A stretch of DNA of 64,000 nt from Melieria omissa. Taxonomy: Eukaryota > Arthropoda > Insecta > Diptera > Ulidiidae. The translations under genes and the position numbers were made by a program. How positions within the stretch are numbered: position 1 is the stretch's first letter; each line of letters begins with the position of its first letter. Below the pieces are notes generated by a model. It did not search any database and was not told the DNA's origin. It saw only the letters and a list, made by a program, of their open reading frames with translations. The DNA lies in the NCBI GenBank assembly GCA_963971225.1, contig OZ020269.1, forward strand, positions 21,884,921-21,948,920, given 5' to 3'. Shown one piece after another: positions 35,251 to 47,300 of the stretch.

Positions 35251-38140
35251 TCATTCAGAACAGGTGGTGGCGGCGTGCGCGTGCGTCGTCGTCGTCGCAT
35301 TGTAGCCGCTACTGCTGCTGCTGCTGCTGCTGGCTGCGGTTGGTGACAGCGGCAACGGATGCAGTCCAATGCCCTCAGCGGCCTCGCTTGAGGCTGTTGC
35401 CGCCGCGGCCATTTCACTTCGCTGTTGCGTGCGCACGCTAAAGAAGCGCAGAATGGTCGTCTCACTGTTGCGGCGGCTGGAGGTGGGCGTTTTGGGGTGA
35501 TGCGTTCCGGACGGCGACGGCATGCTCTCGTGCGTTTGCCCCGCATTGGAGGCACGGCGACGCGGCGAGGACGAGAGGCGTGGACTGCCGTCAGCTTGAC
35601 GCAGGCTTTGCAGACGCGGCGACGATAGTCCAGCGCCATGGATGCTCAGCTCGTTGACGCGCTCCTGTTGGCCCATCTTGTCGCTGTGCGCAGTACTGTG
35701 GCAGAAGGACAGCTGCTTTTGTTTGCGAATTTTGGTCAGCCAGTCGACTTTGTCCTTGTGCTTGCGCTTGGGCGACATGATGCCGAGGTGTGGCGCGTCG
35801 CCGTCTAGCACGTAGTTGGGTAGGTTCGATGTGGGCGAGAAGATGACCGAGGAGAGTGACGGCTGCTGTGGCGCATCGTTGCTGCTGCCGTTGGATGCGT
35901 TCATGGCGGCGCTGGGCGGCGAGACGTAGTTGTGATTTTCCGTGACGGCGCGTTCGCTGAGCGGTGATGGCGTAGCACAGTTGGGCGTCTTGAGGGACAG
36001 ATATGGCATGGTTGACTCCAGGGAGTTCTCCTGGTTGCAGTCTCTGTGTGCGTGTGTGCGGCTGGATGGACTGGCGGGCGTGGGCGACACAGCCGACTCT
36101 TCAGGTATGGCGGAGAGCTGTACGTTCAGGTGTCGTACAGAGGACGGTGGCGTGGAGCTCGGGCAAGAGGCAGCAGTCGAGGTAGAGGGGCCAAACAGAC
36201 GGCGGCCTAAGGAAAAGTTAATAAACACAATGCATTGGTGAGCAATTTGATTAAAAAACTAGCCTTTGGACTCACCTCTAGATTCGAGTGTCTTTTGCCT
36301 CTTGGGTTCCTGTTCATCTGCCGTTTCAGTGCTGGCCACTGCGCCCAACATTTCGAGAAACGAGCGCTTAGTGGTCACTTTCTCCATGGAGCCAGGGGTG
36401 CGCTCGTTCTGCTCCACTAGTCGTTTCAGCGAACGTGGTGTAGATTCCAAGTCGCGTAGGTTGTACTTGTGCGTTGAACCTATTGGCTGCTTGCCAAACT
36501 GCCGCACGTAGTCGGCATGGCCGCGATAGCACTCCGCACGCTCCCCCTCGCTGATTTGCTCCGGCCCTATGCGCCAGATCTTGTGGCGCGCATCGTCACT
36601 GCAGGTGACTATGGGACGATCGTGCGTTGCACCCCAGGCGACACATGTCACCTCCACCGTGTGCCCGGACAGCGAGACCAGCGGCTCATCCGGGTAGTTC
36701 AGGTTCCAGATGTAAGCCTTCTCGTCGCTGCTGCCGCTCAGCAGGTACTTTCCGTCCGGGCTTAGGCACGCCTTGATGTAGAAGGTACTATTGAGCAGAC
36801 CTTTGTATCGCGCCAGCGGATTCGGCGTGTACGAACAAAGATTATAAGCGTAGATGGTGTTGTCCATGCAGTTGGCGAAAAGCCGCGAGCCGGACTCGTC
36901 GATTAGCAGATTGGTGAATCCGCGGAAGGTGGAGGAGCCGGCATAGGGCAGGCTGTGCTTGGGATGGGGCTCCTTCTTGTAGGCGGTATAGTTGCGCCGC
37001 AGGTCCCACACCTTAATGACGCCATCGCCCGCACCGCACGAAATTAGCGTATTTGCATCCTACACATACAAACAAAAAATAACGATAGATATTTGGTTGA
37101 GTCACTCGAGCTGATCGCTCGCCTCACTAACCTGAAATGCCAAGCCCGTGATGCTGCTGGACGTGGTGTTCGGTGCCATTTTGGGCGTGCGTGTGCGTTT
37201 CTTTTGGGACACGGGCGTGCCTGGTCCGCCCACATGGCCACTGTAGATGCAGTTGTCGGCGCGCGGCGTCAGATCAACGTTCAAATTTGCTCGCGTATCC
37301 CAAATAATAATGGCACCATCACGTCCGCCTGTGGCGAACACTGTGGGGTCACGTTTGCGAAAAGCGGCCGTCTTCACAGAGCGCGTGTGGCCCACGAAGG
37401 AACGTATGTTGCGCAACTCACCACCGTCTACCTGCCACAGCCTCGCCGTGTGATCGCCGGAGGCCGAGACGAATTTCATCTGACCCGGAGCCCACTCCAA
37501 ATCGAAGACGGCGTTGTAGTGGCACTGCGGCGCGTTGAGCGCCTTTTCCTCCGGCTCTGGATTGCGCTGCGTGGTGTCCTGCAGCGCAATCTTGCCGTCC
37601 TCGTTGGCGATGGCCAATATGTGTCGGTAGCCATCGCAGTTGGCGAACTTGGCCGAAAATATGGGCGGCTCCGGATTGAAGTCCGAACTGTAGTTGGAGG
37701 GCAGTATACCACGCCAGCTATCCTCCTTGGCCACGCACAGTCGCCGCAACGCAAAGTCATACGAGAAGTCACTGCCTGCAACGAACACAAAACACGTCAC
37801 TAGTTTTCCATCAGCCGAAATTTCTCACAATTGGTCACGAATTGCGCAAGCACAGCAATATTTCTACAATGTTTTCTTTTGCTTTCATTCTAAATACGCA
37901 CAGCGGCCGCTTGAGGTCAACGCTCCGTCTGTGACCGCCCAAAGCCAGTTTTTCCCACTCACAAAGCTTCGTGTTTGCCGCCCCAAAAATTTTTTTGGCG
38001 CCGGGCTTTGTCTTTCCCGCGAATTTGTTGCAAAAATTGTTGCAACTTGCCGAAGGTGGCGGCGAGATAGCTCAGCCACATCGAGTGACGCACTTACCGA
38101 TTCCGTGCTGCCGATTGAAAAACGCCTGAATTCTGTTCAT
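35251..38140 (-). CDS. l(2)dtl: l(2)dtl / Cdt2, CRL4 substrate receptor, 4 exons
   Basis: Join on the minus strand: 38140-38098, 37775-37132, 37059-36276, 36206-35251; 2,427 nt, 808 residues. All three introns are GT-AG and phase-consistent (322, 72 and 69 bp). A WD40 propeller fills roughly residues 30-430, starting after the family block PPIFSAKFANCDGYRHILAI. Two WDxR boxes, WDTR (173-176) and WDLR (247-250), are the DDB1-docking motifs of CRL4 receptors. The C-terminal third is Ser/Pro-rich and disordered; it has a conserved-looking DWLTKIRKQ and a PCNA-box-like ETTILRFF (about 739-746), as in Cdt2 proteins, which bind PCNA directly. Role: destruction of Cdt1 and other PCNA-bound proteins in S phase. 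Exon 1 (14 codons, MNRIQAFFNRQHGI) was placed by splice phase. The last ~45 residues are Ser/Thr/Ala/His runs. Confidence 0.93.
37994..38021. promoter_or_regulatory. Paired E2F consensus sites in dtl intron 1
   Basis: TTTGGCGCC (37994-38002) and TTTCCCGCG (38013-38021) both fit the E2F consensus TTTSSCGC and lie 10 bp apart, about 75-105 bp inside dtl intron 1 and 120-145 bp from the dtl start codon. A weaker TTTCGCG lies on the minus strand upstream of the start (about 38196-38204). Cdt2 is a known E2F target in mammals; that these sites work here is inference. Confidence 0.55.
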
Positions 38141-38910
38141 TTTATTGCAAACTTATTGCGGTTTGATGTAATGGCTCTCCTTTGCCTATTTTGCTACGCG
38201 AAAATCAGCCTCGGTTGCAGCAGCACAGTGCAGCATTCCTCCAGTTGTTGCTGCAGTCTTTCAAAAAAGTGTCCATTCAAGGAATTCACCGACTGACAGT
38301 TGTACGAAAAAATGCGCGCAATTGTCAAAACAAAGTTGCGACCGCGCCTAGTGTTGCATTTTAACGTAGTCACTGAGCTAGAATTGGTTAACTGAGAATT
38401 AAAATATTCAATTTATTAATATGAAAATATATACTACTTCAATATTATCTTCAACATTACAATAAAGTTAGGTTTAGGTTTCAAAAATTATTAGATGCAA
38501 TTACAAAGGATTTTAAAAGCAAATTAAGGAAACTAAAATAAATTTAAATTTAAATAAACCTTTGGGTATACAAAAGACCAGGAATCTTTGTAATGTTAAG
38601 GTTATTTTCTAAAACAGATATTGTTCCTTACTTGAAAATTAAAATTGCAATTTTTTTTAAGGTTGTAAAAATTTTAAAACATTGTAATTCCTACGCATAC
38701 AAGATTTTGCAACTTCTTATTGTGAATGTGCCACCTGGTCCACTGTGAATGAAAATACTAAAGAGAAACCAAATCGAACAAAGCGATGAGAAGATTTCAA
38801 ACTGCAAAACTTAAACCAACCAACAAAGTAATATTTTCAGTTATTTTCGGCATTTTCAGTGTAAATTGCCTTTGAAAGATATTAAATAATAGAAAATTTA
38901 CGGCCAACTC
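38141..38910. promoter_or_regulatory. Divergent promoter region, dtl and augmin subunit
   Basis: 770 bp between two start codons facing away from each other. G+C is moderate next to dtl and the middle is AT-rich. No TATA box stands out at a convincing distance from either gene, so both promoters may be TATA-less. No other gene is seen. Confidence 0.5.
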
Positions 38911-41421
38911 ATGAGCTCCAAAAACATGCCGCACGAAGACATTGAATCGTTTCGCGCATGGGCAACCAAGTTGGGCTGCCCACCGGAGTCCATACCCAGC
39001 GAGGATGCACTGAAATCGTATGTGAAACCTTTTTTCATTTTGAAAAAGTTCATTTAAATTGAGTAAAATTACAGCGTGCTGCGTACGCGCCTGCGTGGTG
39101 TATTCGAGAATATAACGAGGCGTGTGCAGCCACGACAGGAGGTGCAGGCTGTGCGCGAGAATATACTCATTCAGAAAATGGGAAAACTTAAGGCACAGGC
39201 AGTGGAGCCGGTAAGTTGAGACCCAAAGGAGTTAAGAACTTATTTAAACCTTAGTATCGCTTTGCTGCAGGCCTGCAGCCGCAGCTTTCTGCCCAAAGAG
39301 ATGCAAACTTATGTTAAAGTAAAAGAGTTGGAGAAGCAGAAAGCGCGCTTTGAGATGTGTCTGGAGGAGCACAAAAAGGAGTACGATGTACTGGGCGCTG
39401 GCATTAAGACCAAAAGTAACGTTGTAAGCGCCGCTTGGTTATGGCCGCTAAAATTCCCCTTTTTTGCAGACATTCAATGCATCAGCTTAAAGCACAAGTT
39501 GGACATGCTCAGAGCCAAAGTCAACTTGCTGTCTTTCAAGAGTGAAGCACTCGATAAGAAACTGAAAGAAGAGGAACAAAACAAGCCGAAAATTGTGGCC
39601 ACCATGCCGGTGCGTTTGACGGCACGTAACGCCAACGAAAATCATGCCATGGAAAGCGTCAAGAAGGCGCTGCAGGAGCTGGACAAGTTCTATGCCTTGC
39701 ACGACAGCAACAACAACCGTAATTTAATCCAAGCAAATTGCCTGATTTTTAGTTTATTCACTCTGTTTTCATTCAACAGCTCAGTGCCTGCAGCTGGCCA
39801 AAGAAGAGCTGTGGCAAAAGATGCGTGCCATCTTTTCCGATCTACCCAATTTTCTTTTCTTCAACGCCATTATGCGCCTCATGGATGAGCAAATACAGCA
39901 CATCATGTCGCTGAACGCTGTCACGCAGAGTCAGCAATCCAGTGCACAGTCCATGACTAGTGCTGCGCATGCGTCGAAAAAACCACTCAACGGATTCGAT
40001 ATGAAGCTGATGCGCACCAAGGTGGAGCTGCTGGGCATGACAGCCAAGTTCCTGGCAGCGCGCGAGGAACGCATTGAGCTTGAAGAGCGCTTCACCGACG
40101 CCTATGGCCCGTTTGTTGATGCACTACAGCAGAAGGTGCAACTCTTCAATGCCGACACCGATGAGCACTCGGACGAAATCATCTCCGAGTACATTTTGCA
40201 GTACAATTTGCGCAATTTCAACAAGGCGCAGAATGAGTATCTGGCGCAACAAATAGAATTTTACAAGCAGGAGATTCAACGCGGCTCCAGGCATTTGGAG
40301 AACCACGAGGTGCGTAGTCTCGAATTGATTTGTTCATATGATTTTACCATTTGAGTGTTGATGTGGCGCCTCAGGTTATGCTCAGCACGGTCAAGCAGGT
40401 GTACGGTGACATTAATGCCTCCATTAATCGCATTCATCACGATATGCTGCAGTTCAGTCAGATTAAGCAGAAAATCATCTACTCGAAGAACATGCTGAAG
40501 CATATGCTGGACGATATGCAGTCGACCGCGTCCGGCGGCAATGCCAAAAGTAATTTGCTGAAAGTCCGCGACGGACCGCATTCGCCAAGCAGCGCCAGCA
40601 GTTTCGAGTTGGGCGGCTGCGGCGACACGGTGTTCTGCAGCACCAAATTGGATTTCGACTCGACCATAATGTCGCTGAATAGCACAGCGCGACGCAGCCC
40701 TGCCGCAGGCAACAACACAACACTGCTGTCTGTGGCCGGCGGCTATGGCGAGGGTCGTTTTACACTGCCGCCACACACGCTGGAGATGAGTACTTTTGCC
40801 GAAATGCCATTGGAGAGTTTTGACTGCCTTGCGCCGTCGTGGTGAGGGTCAATTAAAAGCGCAATGTGAAAGTTTGTTGTTGGCTAAGACAAAATCTCAT
40901 TTCAGCGCCTTTTACCTGTCTGCCAATCCGCTTGTGCTGGAGCCACGAGCACTCTGCGCAACCATGCAGCTGATACCGGGCAGCGTGCTGACCCCTTGCG
41001 GCGCGCTACAGGAAGTGCGTAATCGCATCATGTGGGCGGAATCGATTGCCCAGCACACGGCCGAACTGAAATTGAATTTGGACGTACTAATGGGTAGGCG
41101 CAACCGAGCCGCTTGCGACTGGCTAATTTGCACTGAACATGTTTCTCTAATTTTTCAGTTGATCCAGAGGTGTGCAAGCAGAAAATCAGAAAGCAACACG
41201 AACACATCGACGAACTGCTGGACAAAATCGATATGACGCGCTGCAATACGCAACACACGCTGCAGCAGCTGGGCAAACTGTACGAGTTCATGCTGAAGAA
41301 TCCGTTGCGGCACTACATACCCGCCACCAAGACTTTCAACAATCAAACGTATGCTGACTACGAGGCCGAATTCAGCATGTACCATCGCATGGCCACTGTG
41401 GGCTGCTCGATTAAGCGATGA
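38911..41421 (+). CDS. HAUS augmin-like subunit, probably HAUS5 (dgt5)
   Basis: Join 38911-39017, 39075-39210, 39271-39415, 39470-39718, 39780-40309, 40375-40841, 40906-41093, 41159-41421; 2,085 nt, 694 residues. All seven introns (54-65 bp) are GT-AG and join in phase. The N-terminus (WATKLGCPPESIPSED, then VFENITRRV and VRENILIQKMGKLK) resembles the HAUS5 start, in which a short helical domain precedes IRxNLxWxxx. Long helical, coiled-coil-prone segments follow (KVKELEKQKARFEMCLEEH; TKVELLGMTAKFLAAREER). A Ser/Gly-rich loop is encoded in exon 6, and the C-terminus is KNPLRHYIPATKTF. Augmin recruits gamma-tubulin to spindle microtubules for branching. Dgt5 is my best match from memory; another augmin subunit is possible. 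Codon use and conserved splice phases make the gene itself secure. Confidence 0.75.
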
Positions 41422-41604
41422 ATGTGATGAAACAGATTTTAAAGTGATTATTTGCATTTTGTAATATTTTGTTTGAATCGAATTCAGTTTTGAAGCGCAC
41501 GAATTGTATTTGTAGTTAGAAGCATTAAAATTTGTTTTTAATTTGTGAATTACTAAAACAGCTTGCAATTCTTTGGTGGGAAACGTATGAGCAGTTTTTG
41601 TGAG

Positions 41605-41610
41605 AATAAA
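41605..41610 (+). terminator. Poly(A) signal of augmin subunit gene
   Basis: AATAAA 184 bp past the stop codon, followed by A-rich DNA. Confidence 0.55.
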
Positions 41611-41639
41611 ATATTTCGAGAAAATAGTGCAGTTATAAA

Positions 41640-42245
41640 AAACGCGTAAAAAAACATTTAATAAATAAATTAAATAATATTAATAAAAATTTAAACGAAA
41701 TATGAAAAAAAGTTAAACAAAATAAAAGAAGTACATATGTTAAAAAAATTTAAATTATAAAAATTAAAAAAAATAAAAATGCCTAAAAAACATTAAATAC
41801 ATAAATATTAATACAAATTAAAAAAAATATGAAAAATAAAAAGTTAAACAAAATAAAAGAAGTTTGATAAAAAAATGTAAATTATAAAAATAAAAAAAAT
41901 ATATAAAAATGTGTAAAAACATTAAATAAATAAAATAATATTGATAAAAATTTATTATTAATAATAAATTAATAAAAAATGTAAACAAAATAAAAATGCG
42001 TAAAAAAACATTAAAAAAATTAAAAAAATAATAATACAAATTAAAACAAAGTGAAAGAAAAAGTAAACAAAAACAAAGAAATGTGTTAAAAAATATAAAA
42101 ATGTAAAAAAATAATATAAAATATATACTTAACAATATAAAAATAATATAAAATAAAATAAGCATAAAATAAAAACATCGAAAAAACAAAGCATACAATT
42201 TGGAAAAAAAAAATATTTGAAAAATAAAAAGAAACAGAAATAATG
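41640..42245. repeat. A-rich ~130-bp degenerate tandem repeat
   Basis: Landmark AGTTAAACAAAATAAAAGAA recurs at 41711 and 41842 (131 bp apart), with further diverged units marked by AAAACATTAAA and ATATTAATA/AATAATACAAATT. The complement reads as a Phe/Tyr/Leu-rich open frame, which is composition only. It lies directly behind the augmin gene. Confidence 0.7.
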
Positions 42246-43786
42246 CGAAATTAGTACTAAACTTTTTGCAAGCGATTTTTTTCACTCACCAATCATTCGA
42301 TAAATTTAGACAATTAATAGCATTTTTTCCAACCAACACTTTGTATTTATAATAAAACTATGTTTTCAAATTGATTTTCATTTTATTTTATTTCCATTGG
42401 TCTCACACTTTTATTTTATATTTACTCGTAATATATTCTTATAAATATATCGATATTTATTACTATTGGGGGCCATTCATTATTTACACCCAACCAGCAA
42501 AATGGGTCAGTGTTGATCATTATGTATGTATGTATTATTAACTGTATCTTATAAAACACTATGACGTACATACATTCTCGACTATACGACAGAAATATGT
42601 ATTTAATTGTAGTATTAGACGTATTCATTATTAAAATTACTAAATTTCTGTTCTCTGTTTTGTTTGAAAATGTTTAGTTTTTCTTTTTTTTTTATTAAAA
42701 AACACATTTTCTTCAATTTCACAGTAGAAAATTTTACTTATAAAAGTTGGCCAAATTGACTTTCGATCTTTACAATTCGAAGCAGATTTTGTAGTCTTTA
42801 TGTGATAATTGTAAATGTTAAGTTGTACAAATATTGTTGTATGTGTCGGCTATGCTTTTGAGAATACTTCAACCTTTTTTTCTAGTTTCAAAAATAAACT
42901 AAAACTAAGTTTATATAAATTAAAAAGAAAAAGATACACAAAGCGCACAATTTGTGATGTTTAGAGTGAATTGAAGAAATTTGCATCATGTTCTTTTTCA
43001 TATTTAATAAAAAAAAGCAAATGAAAAAGAAATATATAGTAAATCGGGCGTGGCAACTGAATGGGTCTCATGCCGTTTCATAAGCGACAGCAGCGACACG
43101 ACTGCATCTGTCTGAACATTCGTAGTGACACAATTATTTTGAAGGCAGCACTGCTGCGCGACCACCGACTGCAGTTGTCGCCATCTCCAACTATTCTCCA
43201 TTTCTTATCAAAACTACTTCGAAACAGACATTTCAAAGTGTAGTTGACTACACGGCGACGTTCGAAGCCGCCGCCTTCTCAAAGTCATGTGACCGTGTCG
43301 CTGCCGTCTTGCATGTTTTCGGGGCAACAGTCGTAGTGACTTTCAATTTAAAGATTTAGAAATGACAACGCATGCGCACATGATAATGCGTCTTTTTTTG
43401 AGTGGCCGCTTGACCACAAATAGGTTAGGTTAGGTTTACGGAGTCTCACGGTGTACTTAACTTAAATATTGGACGTTTTTCTTGCTTTACGTTTGCGTTT
43501 CGTTACTGTAAAACTGACTTAAATCGATCAACTACGTGAAAGTTTCACTTGAAGCAATTTTGCGACTTTAACCTAAGAAAAAAAATACACAGTTAATTGT
43601 AAAATTAATGTCTCGACTTTTGGAATGTGTTGTATGTGTGAGTGTGTGTGTGGTGTATGTATCGTTTTCGTATTCGAGCTTCGTTTGTTGCAAAGAGAAG
43701 TGTAAACCTTTCATATGTTGTACAAAAAAAAAAAGAAAAAAAAACAAACATAAAATTCTAAGCACTGTTGCTGTTCAGTTTGGCGC
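42246..43786. other. Intergenic or 3' UTR of Lachesin
   Basis: No other gene seen. Part of the stretch left of 43787 must be the 3' untranslated region of the minus-strand Lachesin gene. An AGGTT repeat lies at 43422-43436 and a GT-rich run at 43634-43660. Confidence 0.5.
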
Positions 43787-44328
43787 TTATCTGGCAAACA
43801 GCACTGCCAACAAAATGCCCACAAAACCGAACGTGGTGGCCGCCATGCGTTCGACGCCACCGTAGTAGGCCTGCCCACAGGCGGGCGGGCACACCGGTAT
43901 GACCGTTTCGAAGAGATTCACGCGCGCCTCGGCCTGACCCAGCTTGTTGACCGCCTTGCACACATAGTCGCCGTACTGGCGCTTCTCGATGGTAATCACA
44001 CGAAGCGTGGAATCGGTGTACTCGTCGGCGGTGGCAAAGTGCGAGATGGCATAGTGCTGATTGTTCGACAGCTGTATGTCGTCCTTGATCCAGACTATCG
44101 CCGGCGGCGGATAGGCTTCGATGTGGCACTCCAGATCCATGTCATACTGCAGTGCCTGGCCCAGACGTGGACGCGGCACGGTGATTACCGGCGAAAATTC
44201 CACCTCCAAGTTGACATTGCGTCGATCGCCCTTGCTGACACCGTTATCGGCGACACAGTAGTACGTGCCGCGATCCTCCTTCTTGACGCTTTTGATCTTC
44301 AGAATGTTGCCAACGTAGGTGGCGCTAT
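43787..44328 (-). CDS. Lac: Lachesin, last coding exon
   Basis: Minus-strand terminal exon of 180 codons plus a split codon. The acceptor CTTGCAG precedes it at 44329; phase is set by D(G|AT)SATYVGNILKIKS. It contains the end of Ig domain 2 (KKEDRGTYYCVADNG), then Ig domain 3: Cys in DMDLECHIEAYP, Trp in IVWIKDD, and the DSTLRVITIEKRQYGDYVCKAVN Cys strand. It ends with CPPACG and a hydrophobic tail (FGFVGILLAVLFAR), which fits a GPI-anchor signal. Lachesin is a septate-junction adhesion protein needed for tracheal and blood-brain barrier integrity. The upstream Ig exons and signal peptide are not visible up to the right edge, so the gene continues beyond it or its short exons escaped me. Confidence 0.9.
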
Positions 44329-47300
44329 CTGCAAGAATGGAGAATGGAATTAGATTGGTGGCATATTGAGGAGGGAAAACAAACTGAAAAACTTTATTGG
44401 AATATTTAAAGGGATGAAGAAATGCTTTTTCTTGAGAGAACTTCTAAAGAACATCTGCGGAACAAAGATTAAGCGATTCAAGTTGATACATATTTCGTTG
44501 CAAGACAAGTTGCGCCACTAATAAATCAGTAAACTGTTTTAACGGTTAGATTCAACTGAATAAGTTTCCATATAACAGGAACAATTGTCGGCAACACACA
44601 ATGGCGCACAAGAGAAATGGGTCAGAATGGCTATTGTTGTTTATGGTCAAGTGACTTAATGCCTTTTTAATGCGCACCGTCAACGACAACGACCATTTCC
44701 CCCTTTACGGGCGCCCGACTTGTGACAATGTGGAACATTGTCGCGCATTTGAAGTGCCCAAAATGGGTAGATGGCAACATTTGCTGCCACGCGGAGAGCC
44801 GTAAACCGGCCCAGGCGCTGCGCACTCATCCACTTAGTGGTTACGCTGTCGATCAGCAGTGCGTCTTGTTTCGTTTTAATGAATTGCCAGCAGCGCGTGC
44901 GGACGTTTTACTGAAAACAAACTGGCAACAATGGCGTTAATGACCTTTTGCAACAGCAGCAGCACCGACGATGAGATGTTGCAGCACAACATAAAACAAC
45001 AACAACTATAACAAGCGGAACAATGCCGCACAGAATTTGCAACTGCACTTGATACGCTTAGCAAAGCAACCAACGAGGTTCCCCTGACGGCGCGTGCAGC
45101 TGCGTATCATTGACCTTCTGCTGTGAATCCGAAACCCACTGAAACCGATACCAGAATGCTGCGGCAGGGGAGGGAGGAAATAGTGCGCAGCGAAGGGTCG
45201 CGCTGGATTTGCTAATTTAAACAAACAAGAACACTTGAGCTGCACGGGCGAATGCGGCAATAATCGAATGAGAGCACAAAACACAGGCCGTGGCGAGCGG
45301 CGAGCGGCGAGCGGGAGAGAGTGCACACATAGCGGGAGCAAAGGCAGCAGCAGTGGCGCTGCATTCTGATGTTGCAAGTGCGCTGAGGCGTAAACTTGCG
45401 CTGCCACAGCATAAACATTTGCAACAACCATATACAATTTAGCTCAGCAGCAACAACAATAACAACAACAATAGCAAAGGTAACGCACTCTAACGAGCCG
45501 GTTATGCACTCGAACCTGAACTCGAAGCGAACTCGAACTGTTGACGCGAGTTCAAGACCGCAGCAACCAGCAACGCCCACCCACCCAGAGTCAACCAATC
45601 GACCGACCAAGCGACGAACGAACGAGCGCTACACCGAAACCGGAAGTGCAGCACAAGCGCGCAGCAATGCACTTCAAATTCGCATTCGCTCGTCCATTGA
45701 TGCGTGAAACAATTGAAGCAGAAACAATTGCAAAACGCGCCATCGAGATCGTTGTCGCAGCGCTGCGCTGGCAATGTGCACTTTTCAACTTTTCACCCCC
45801 GCAGCTGTCGAACGCGCATATTTTTCGAAACAATGCAATTTAGATGCTTTGGTGTGTTGTTGCGGCTCAGAAATGTTCAAATTGAAATTCGTACAATTCC
45901 AAACGTTGGCCATTTTCAGCTGCAGCGATTTTTAGATTTATTTCTGCTTTTGCTGCATTTGCTGCACAACTGGTTACAGCTATTTCTGCTGTTGCTCATT
46001 AAAATGCGGGCACAAGCATTTAAAATAATTTCAGCTCGTTGCCTGCAGTTTACCCTTCAGTGTGCTTGTTCGCCTTTTGGGAAATTGTTGTGTGAAATGT
46101 GCATTTATACTTTTGTTGTTGTTGTTTTGATTATACATGTGCGTTAATGAAAATTCCCAATTGTTGCATTCAATGCGAGTGTGTGCACTCGATGCATGTT
46201 ATGAAAATTCCGTACGCAATGTGTGCAGTTTGATTTATGCCGAGCGCACACTGGCGTCCACAATAAGGGCCCCGATTATGAATGGCGAGTGCGGCAAATG
46301 CCACTCAGAACGTAAATTAGGCATTAGACGTGCATTAGATGCGCTACATTTGGCAGCTGTGCGCGTGCGCGCTCAACACATGCACACAAATATTCAGACA
46401 AGTTTTACATACAACGAACAGCTAAAATCCTAATGGACCTATTAGTGTTATGATTATTCGATTAGTCGAATAACCGGAGTGTGCAGATGGGCAAAATGTA
46501 TACAAATTTAAATAAATAGCATCTGCCGACGACTTCTGCGCCACCCTGTATATACAAATAAATGTCTGTTTGTTTGTTTGTTGGTCACACGACACTAAAC
46601 CTCAAAAACTAAACTAAACTAAAAAAAAAATAAGAAGGCCGATTGAGCTGAATCTTTCACGGAATCTTGACTAAATCTCGGTAAACCACATAGTGCGAAT
46701 ACGACCCGACAGGTGGGCGTGGCATCTCTTATATGTACAAGTACAACCAAAATTTTTAATATGGAATTACTTCGGAATTTTAGGTCGGACAGCATTGAAA
46801 TTTTGTATAGAGCCACCGGGTGTGTCGTTTCATTGGTAAATTTTTATAAGGATTGGATGAGGGGCGTGGCAGTTTTTAAGCGACTAAAATGTGTGAGATC
46901 ACTTTGGAACTACAGCATTGATATTAAGGGGAGAGATCAGTTAAATTGTTTGAAGAGTTGAAATTTTTTTTTTCGGAATCGGTTAGTTCAATGCCTTGAA
47001 AACATCGTCCTAAGAGGATTTTTCAAAATTCGAACGCGTTCTCTCATAATGCGAGAACAAAGCAAGCGCTCCGCCTACCGCTCGGCCTGTTTCCACACTT
47101 CAACCGCGTCTCCTAAAAAGTTGCACTTTTTGAAATGGCAACCCTCGTAACTCGGAAATTTTATGTCCGATTGACTTGATATTTGGCACACACCTTTATG
47201 TGCTCTTTTTACGAAATCTGTTCCAAAGCGAATTGTCAAGCTCGCGAAAAAACCCCTCTGGCATCACGTCTATGTCCAAAAACGAGCCTGTTTTTTTCAC

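Noticed and set aside
37093..37803. 236-codon + strand frame opposite dtl exon 2
   Set aside because: Antisense shadow of the WD40 exon; the dtl frame has clear family motifs and splice sites.
41818..42285. 155-codon Phe/Tyr/Leu-rich minus-strand frame
   Set aside because: Complement of the A-rich degenerate repeat; composition only.
45396..45843. Overlapping 100-codon frames on both strands
   Set aside because: G+C-rich low-complexity DNA; no domain or conservation cue.
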